Source of the DNA: Hyparrhenia diplandra
Taxonomy: Eukaryota; Streptophyta; Magnoliopsida; Poales; Poaceae
Direction: 5' to 3'
DNA length: 64,000 nt
Assembly: GCA_015847255.1 (NCBI GenBank)
Contig: JADLZK010010193.1
Location: forward strand, 1-64,000
In this document: one piece after another, positions 58,400-64,000 of the stretch
How the letters are laid out: each line of letters opens with the position of its first letter
Numbering within the stretch: position 1 is the stretch's first letter
Position numbers and translations under genes: made by a program
Notes under the pieces: model-generated
What the model was told of the DNA's origin: nothing
Seen by the model: only the letters and a program-made list of their open reading frames with translations
The model's database searches: none

Positions 58400-60340
58400 A
58401 TCCCTACGATATTGCTTCTCTTTGCTGTCTTTGACATTTGTTCAAAGAGTATACGAGATGTCACCCCTTGGTTTGGAGGTTTTTTCCTTTCTCTGCTCGG
58501 CCATTTGGGAACCGAACACGATGCTGCCGGAGCTCCACACCTTGACACTTGCCGACTAGGATCAACCGAACCGCTTTGCTTTGCCCTTCCCGAGAAGTCG
58601 ACACTTTCATTGGGGCTTTGCCCTTAGGATCACCGGGCAAACCATGCACGAATCGAAAGCAACCATGCCTGGGGAAGGGCTCCTTATCCACCTTCATATT
58701 GTTGTTGAATTTGAGGGAGACCCTGTTTGTATAGCCAGTCGATTTGTTTAAAGATTCGGCAATCGGTGATGTTGTGAGTGATCATATCATGGAAGCCACA
58801 ATATCGCCATCTTGACCCAATATGGGACGCTTCATAGAATGGTTTTCTCGGTAGCTTGATCGTCCTTCCTTGACTAAAAACTCAAAGAGCTTCTCGGACT
58901 TGGAGACATCGAAGTCGTATGCCCCTTGAGTGTCTTCATCAGTAGCGGTTAACCCGGGACAAAGCTCCTTGCCCCAAGTGAATTCAGCGTTGCTACATCC
59001 TCCCGGCCGTCATCATCATCTTCTCCCTCTTCCGTGAAGTGGTTGTATGTCCGATAAGACACGTTGCCCCCTTTCTCAAAACGGGTATCCTTCTTGATGC
59101 TCGGAACCGATTGGCCATGAGTGACAGCGCCTTGAGAGCTGTCCTAGGTCATCAAACTCCATGCCGGCTAGCCTCTCCCCCGATTTTGGATGCATCCCCC
59201 GAATGGCTACTGACAACGTGGCAGCGATGGTCCGGCAAGCTCAAAGAGTAACAGAATTCTTTATCTCTACGAACCCGCGCAAGAACTCTTGTGGTGTCTC
59301 ATTGTACTTCTTTGTCAACCCCATCAAGTCAACAAGCTCTTTCTCATTGGAACATTTGTAGAAGTATGAATGAAACTTATCTTCCAGCTCGAGACCGGGT
59401 TCCAATAGAATTGGCCAACAGCGTGGCAAACCATGTGAAAGCCGCCCCGTAAGGGATGATGGGAAGAAGCTTAATCCTCCATGCTTCATCGTTGGCAAGC
59501 TCTCCCCAATCGAATCGGGTACCGACCGATGTGTTCGGTAGTAGAAGTGTCATCTTGTCCGCAGAAACTTGGTCAAGTCGGTTGGAGGCTTAAGTCTTGA
59601 AGGAAGCGCCACTCTGTTGTACCAATCGGGATATGGAGACCCGTACACATAGGGCCGATTCTTGGGCTTGATCCCAAATTGGTGTTGCATCATATCGGCC
59701 ATCCTCGCTAGGAGTATATCCATATTTGAATTCTGCGGGTCCATGAGATTGTCCCGACCGTCCGGTGGCTTATACCTAGGATTTGGCATAGCATGAACGT
59801 GGAATAGTCAATCGAACTCATGGTAACGGGCCAAAGGGATTTCTCAAGAACCCTGACGGCCATTGGAGCTATTGAATACGTGTTGTATCTTGGAGGGTTC
59901 CCAGTGTACCGAACGCCGCTTCCATGTGTCTTGGCTCCGGATCCCCCCGGTTTTTCGGTGTCTTGTTCTCTCCTCCGCATTCTTGATTTATAGCTCCTTT
60001 CTTTGGTGGTGGCTTAGGCGTTTGTATGTATCTTGGCCTTGATAGCTCACCAAGCCGAGCCTCAAAGTGTCGATCAAACTCGGGTCCAAAGCTAGCCTTC
60101 ATGATGTCGCGAAAGTGTTGAAGAACGCCCGTGTTGTGATTGGTCATTGCATTCCCAACGGCATGCGCAACAATCTCCTCCATCCGAATTTCTTGAGGAC
60201 TTGGTTCTTCATCTTCCTTTTCCCCCCCTCTTCTTCATCGATACTTCGAGCATATCCTTTATCACCGGGCATCAATATCTTTTGGAAGATCCGTCTTTCG
60301 GATGATTGTACCGCTCTTGTTCTTGGAGAAGCATGACATG
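58400..60340 (-). pseudogene. gypsy gag, broken
   Basis: Pieces 60183-59869 (LQHFRDIMKASFGPEFDRHF), 59789-59550 (MDILLARMADMMQHQFGIKP) and 59498-59241 (HSYFYKCSNEKELVDLMGLT, ETPQEFLRGFVEIKN) are retrotransposon gag. The last matches the capsid retro-gag motif. Text to about 58400 probably covers nucleocapsid and spacer. Multiple frameshifts. Confidence 0.8.
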
Positions 60341-60488
60341 CACTTTCTTGAGAAGGCTAAGCACATCTCTCTCACCGTGTGTTCGGTCGGTGGAAGGTCA
60401 TCCATCCGAGCCGAATGACATTGTTCTTGTCGACTTCTTCGGGCATGGCGTTTGATCTTGACGTGTCCACCGGGCGTGCCAAAAAGTG
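60341..60488 (-). other. gypsy leader with primer-binding site
   Basis: Untranslated leader between the 5' LTR and gag. Read on the minus strand, cactttttggcacgcccggt begins directly at the LTR edge and holds the probable PBS tttggcacgcccggtggac. I cannot name the tRNA with confidence. Confidence 0.55.
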
Positions 60489-62421
60489 TGTAGGCATAAA
60501 AATCCTACTCCTGCGTGGCTACATTGACGACAAGCGGGAATAGCTAGCTTTACTCTCGAGCCGGCGTCTTGAATCGAAGGCGTGCGATCAATTTGACTTG
60601 TTAATTGACAAGGAGGTAAACATGAGATCTCGGAACATGCCCGGTGAGACCAAGGCGGTTCGCATGTATGGCTCTAAGGCAGATGTAAAGACACATAGCT
60701 ATGAGAGCTATCTGTCGACAGATAATGAAAGCATTCGGTAAGCATGTAAAGATGTAATCGTAATAACATTCTTAGAATGATCATAAAAAGACATGTTTGA
60801 ACAAGTAAAGTCGATCGTCATGATATGACATCATAAAGCTCTATTGCACGGATCGAATTAATTGACAACATGGAACAAAAAAAAAGGTAACTCATAAATA
60901 TAAACCTAATCTAAATGACACATGCATAGGTTTCATCCAACTAGTTCGCCGCACGCCTAGCCTTCCTAAACCCGTCAAGCTTAAACCCTTGCAAGCTAAT
61001 CCACCGCATGATACCACTTGCTACAGATATAAACCACCTACCACAACTAAATCAATCCACCGCATGATACAATCTAACCATGATAAGCTAAAAGCACGCA
61101 TACATCTAAATAGATCTATAAATACTCATTACTCGTTGAAGCGCGTATGCATAGACAAGTAAAGTACACATGCAAACCCTAATCTAAAGCAAAGCCGTAG
61201 ATTCGTCCCGATCAGTCCTAACAAGAATCCACCGCATGATACTTTGCAACAAGCTAATCCACCGCATGATACGGCTTGCCGGACTTAACCGTTCTAAACC
61301 CTCTTCGTCCTACTTGACAATCCACCGCATGATACCTTTCGCAACAAGCTAATCCACCGCATGATACGGCTTGCGGACTAGACTCTAACGATAGGTAGAT
61401 TTACACATGCAAGATACAAGTAAACACATAATCGTATTCGGCAAACTTGCCGAATCCAGTGGTCCATGAAGAAGAAAAACTCACACGTAAAACCTTAGCC
61501 TGCCGCACGACTCATGACTAAACGCGCAAGAACCCGCATCACGTGACAACCTAGATTGATCTAGGCTCGGCTATGAAAGAACAGATAGATCTAATGACAA
61601 GCTTAATGATAAATATTGAGAGTACCGATGACATCTAGATCTAACAAAAGATAAAGCGAGCAACATCAATCTAGATTGGGCAAAAAGTGTGTGCAAACAT
61701 AAATAAATAGATAGATAAACAAATAGGAATCATGCACCACTCGGTAACTTAATGAATTCATTAGGGTGCCAATCCTAATGAAGCCGATAACTAGCTCTCG
61801 ACCGGATCTTAGCCCACCGGATGGCTCATGATCGACAAAAGAACCCTCTTGCCCCCGATAGCTTAAATCCCGACGATACTAAGCGTGAACAAGACTTCTT
61901 GCAATAATCTAAACCGCCGGGCGATACTAGACATGGTGCAAGGTTGCGGTATTTACGGAGGTCGACGGGTCGATGAATCCTCTCATGAGTAGATCGACTA
62001 CACGGACTCGACTCGGGGGTGTAGGAGCCAAGGCACGGACGGGTTGGTTGTATTTGATTTGGTAGATTGTTTTCTGGTTGGGGTCTTATATTTATACCTC
62101 GGGCTTGACGAGTCCTAACTAATTACGAATAATAATATATCAAAATATCTAGCTAATATACATTGTCCTCCAAGTCTTCTCGAGTCGTGGGAATTGCACG
62201 TGATGTGGGCCCTCGTCCCCTCGGATATCTCCTTGGTGCTCCACGCTTGTCGAAACGTCTCGCTCGGCTCCTTCTCGGACTTTCGGCCCCTTAGCCGAAT
62301 AATGCTTCCCTAATGTTACAAAGATCATTTTGCTTTCTTGCTAGCCGAATGACTCTTTACCGAACCATCGTGTGCCGCGGCCCATCTGTCATCCAGGCTC
62401 TACCAAATTTTGGTGTTAACA
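60489..62421 (-). repeat. Tat-type 5' LTR
   Basis: A 1,933-bp LTR with the same aatccaccgcatgatac repeat set, ending ...tttggtgttaaca before the target duplication gaggc. Confidence 0.9.
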
Positions 62422-62426
62422 GAGGC

Positions 62427-62970
62427 GTTTCTAGACCGCGTCCAGAAGGTCACCACTGTCCGGCGGGTAGGCCCTAGGACGTCGCCCGCGGGTCGATCTT
62501 TGCGCGGATTCGAACCGATCTCTTTCCCCGATCGGGTTTTGGAAGGCTTTGATGAGTGGAAACGTGTTTCCTAAGGGATAAGACCACCCCCTCTATATAA
62601 TGAGAGGTTCATGACCAATTTGATCCCATCTACATCCAATCGTCATACCAAACCCTAAAAACCCTATTTCTTTACCCTTTTCCAACCCCTAATCATTGTC
62701 CGCGATGTTTCGACGAAGTTCGATTTGCGTTCTAGGTGGCCCGCCGACCCTAGAAGACCCTTCGCGTGCAATCCTCCCGATGGATCCTTCCGCAGGTTGT
62801 TCCGAAGCTCGTTTTAGCCGAAATCAAGCTCTACATCGCCTCTACCGGTCTCTAGATCAGTTTGGGTGATCAAGCTATGATTCTTATTGTGCCGTTACAG
62901 GTTGATCACAACCTCGTGGGCATCCATGGCCCTCCAGGTGTGTTGGTGTAAACCCTAGTTTGTGTCAACA
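62427..62970 (+). repeat. Second gypsy element: 5' LTR, right piece
   Basis: LTR continuation after the nested insertion. It contains a TATA-like ctatataatgagagg (62593-62607) and ends tagtttgtgtcaaca at 62970, directly before a PBS. The LTR would be roughly 690 bp without the nested element. Confidence 0.75.
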
Positions 62971-64000
62971 TACTTTTTGGCGACTTCCGCTGGGGAAGAC
63001 TAGGCAACAACTCCAATTTGATCTTGAAACCAGCGTTATGGCCAACGACAACGAAGCAGATAAGAGGGCTAAGGTGCATGAAACTAACATACGGCGTCAG
63101 AGTCCATGGAGGAGCTCCCTGAAGATCTCGAAGAAGAAGCTCCAGACAAGGTGGTAGCCGTCACGCGTGCTTGCCTTCATGCCGAGTTGTTGCAAGGATA
63201 GACATGATCGCGTCAGTCAATACACCGAGCCTGTCTATGGGTGAAGCCCCTACGCCTAAGGAGGTAATCCCCCGTAGACACTCAACCTAGATATGATGAT
63301 GTTTATCCCGCGCATGCCGATTATGCAAATATGCTAGTTGACTAGAAAGCAGCTTTAGAAGGTTTAGTCACAAAGTTAACTAGTTCACTAGACTCGTGTC
63401 TAAAGTTACTAGAAGGGACTTCAACCGATAATTCACAATCGAAGTGTGGTACCCTCAACTTGAATTTGGCAACGCCTTTGAATTTTTATGAATCTCTCAA
63501 AAGACTATATCGCCACGGCCAACCACAACCGGCTCCTTCGGCCTCCACCGATAGAACCGGTCATGGTGGGGCAAGCACATCTAACATAATCAAAGATCGG
63601 CTCATCAACAATTAAGAACCGATCATGAGGTAGGGATGCACAATGCTTTGCCAAACCCGTGGGGCATAATATTTTACCAAATCCACCGAAAAGTCTCCAA
63701 GCCCGAACCCCATGCTTCAATCAAGGCTTGAATACAGAACTCCTAATACCGACCTTGACCGCCCTAGCTGTCAGTTTAGAGAAGATTTTTCCAAATCTTT
63801 AGAGGGAGAGCTTGGGACTCCGCATCACGTCCACTAGAACGTCATATCAAAAGCCATATCCTTTGCTCTTGACTCACTTAGAGGCACGCTGGGGTGGAAG
63901 GTACCCGATATTCAAAAGTTTAGTAGTAATGATGGTAAAACTACTATGGAACATGTTGGTATGTATCTTGCACAACTAGAAACCTGCTAGTACTTTGGAT
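62971..64000 (+). mobile_element. Second gypsy element: PBS and gag, running off the window
   Basis: The PBS-like ttttggcgacttccgctggg starts four bases after the LTR, a sequence common in grass gypsy elements. A gag start (MANDNEADKRAKVHETNIRR, about 63040) is followed by frameshifts and stops. At 63880-63990 the frame reads LGWKVPDIQKFSSNDGKTTM, then EHVGMYLAQLE, typical of the start of the retro-gag domain. Plus orientation; the rest lies outside. Confidence 0.75.

Larger units (their letters stand above)
50811..62421 (-). mobile_element. Tat/Retand-type Ty3/gypsy retrotransposon, decayed
   Basis: An 11.6 kb element with LTRs 50811-52758 and 60489-62421 and the 5-bp target duplication gaggc (50806-50810 and 62422-62426). 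In minus orientation the order is gag, protease, RT, RNase H, integrase, then a non-coding/antisense region of about 1.1 kb before the 3' LTR. The purine tract ttgagggggcata adjoins the 3' LTR (minus strand). A PBS-like stretch (tttggcacgcccggtggac) adjoins the 5' LTR. Long LTRs starting tgttaacacc on the minus strand and the extra region downstream of integrase suit the Tat (Retand-like) lineage. All coding parts are frameshifted. It sits in the LTR of another gypsy element. Confidence 0.9.

Noticed and set aside
63505..63720. Minus-strand 71-codon frame near the right edge
   Set aside because: It overlaps the gag region of the plus-strand gypsy element and has no domain.

Overview
The window is nuclear DNA from a grass, probably a panicoid such as a sorghum, sugarcane or Miscanthus relative. 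That assignment rests on gene families and transposon types read by eye, not on a database match. It shows plant GRAS and CC-NB-LRR genes, Tat-type and Sirevirus-like LTR retrotransposons, a CACTA element with TTTGCCGAGTG subterminal repeats, PIF/Harbinger-type MITEs and SINE/LINE tails. No bacterial or organellar gene arrangement is present.

1-33 kb: a head-to-tail cluster of seven GRAS-family (SCARECROW-like, LISCL/SCL9-SCL14-type) gene copies, all on the minus strand. Their ATGs lie at 1949, 5260, 10345, 14298, 23375, 27530 and 32287. Copies 1-4 and copies 5-7 form two sequence subgroups. Most copies are broken by frameshifts or stops. Copy 6 (25663-27530) keeps an uninterrupted GRAS domain of 477 codons and is the best candidate for a working gene. 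The spacers are duplicated too, and three carry remnants of the last exon of a receptor-like protein kinase, so the ancestral unit was probably GRAS plus kinase. The cluster was later invaded by a Ty1/copia element (15118-20277, inside one kinase remnant), a PIF/Harbinger-like element (6973-8060), a SINE tail, a LINE-like tail inside GRAS copy 7, and several TIR elements.

33-37.7 kb: intergenic, with a GGGTTCGG-rich TIR element (33478-33989), a GC-rich segment, and a 1.6 kb AT-rich TIR element with a near-perfect target duplication (35914-37500).

37.7-47.5 kb: one CC-NB-LRR resistance-type gene on the minus strand. Exon 1 is 47306-46214 and exon 2 is 39826-37751. The 6.4 kb intron holds a gypsy remnant whose LTR carries a Sirevirus-like solo LTR, a SINE-like piece and a complete non-autonomous CACTA element. 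The gene has three one-base frameshifts at short homopolymers and one in-frame stop.

47.5-50.7 kb: AT-rich intergenic DNA with a GC-rich island. 50.7-64 kb: nested retrotransposons. A complete but decayed Tat/Retand-type Ty3/gypsy element (50811-62421, TSD gaggc) lies inside the 5' LTR of a second gypsy element, whose primer-binding site and gag run off the right edge.

I found no convincing undescribed system. The most interesting points are the GRAS-kinase tandem array with one nearly intact survivor, the TE-filled NLR intron, an antisense reading region in the Tat-type element, and a recurrent pattern of one-base homopolymer and CG-context discrepancies that could be real decay or base-calling error.
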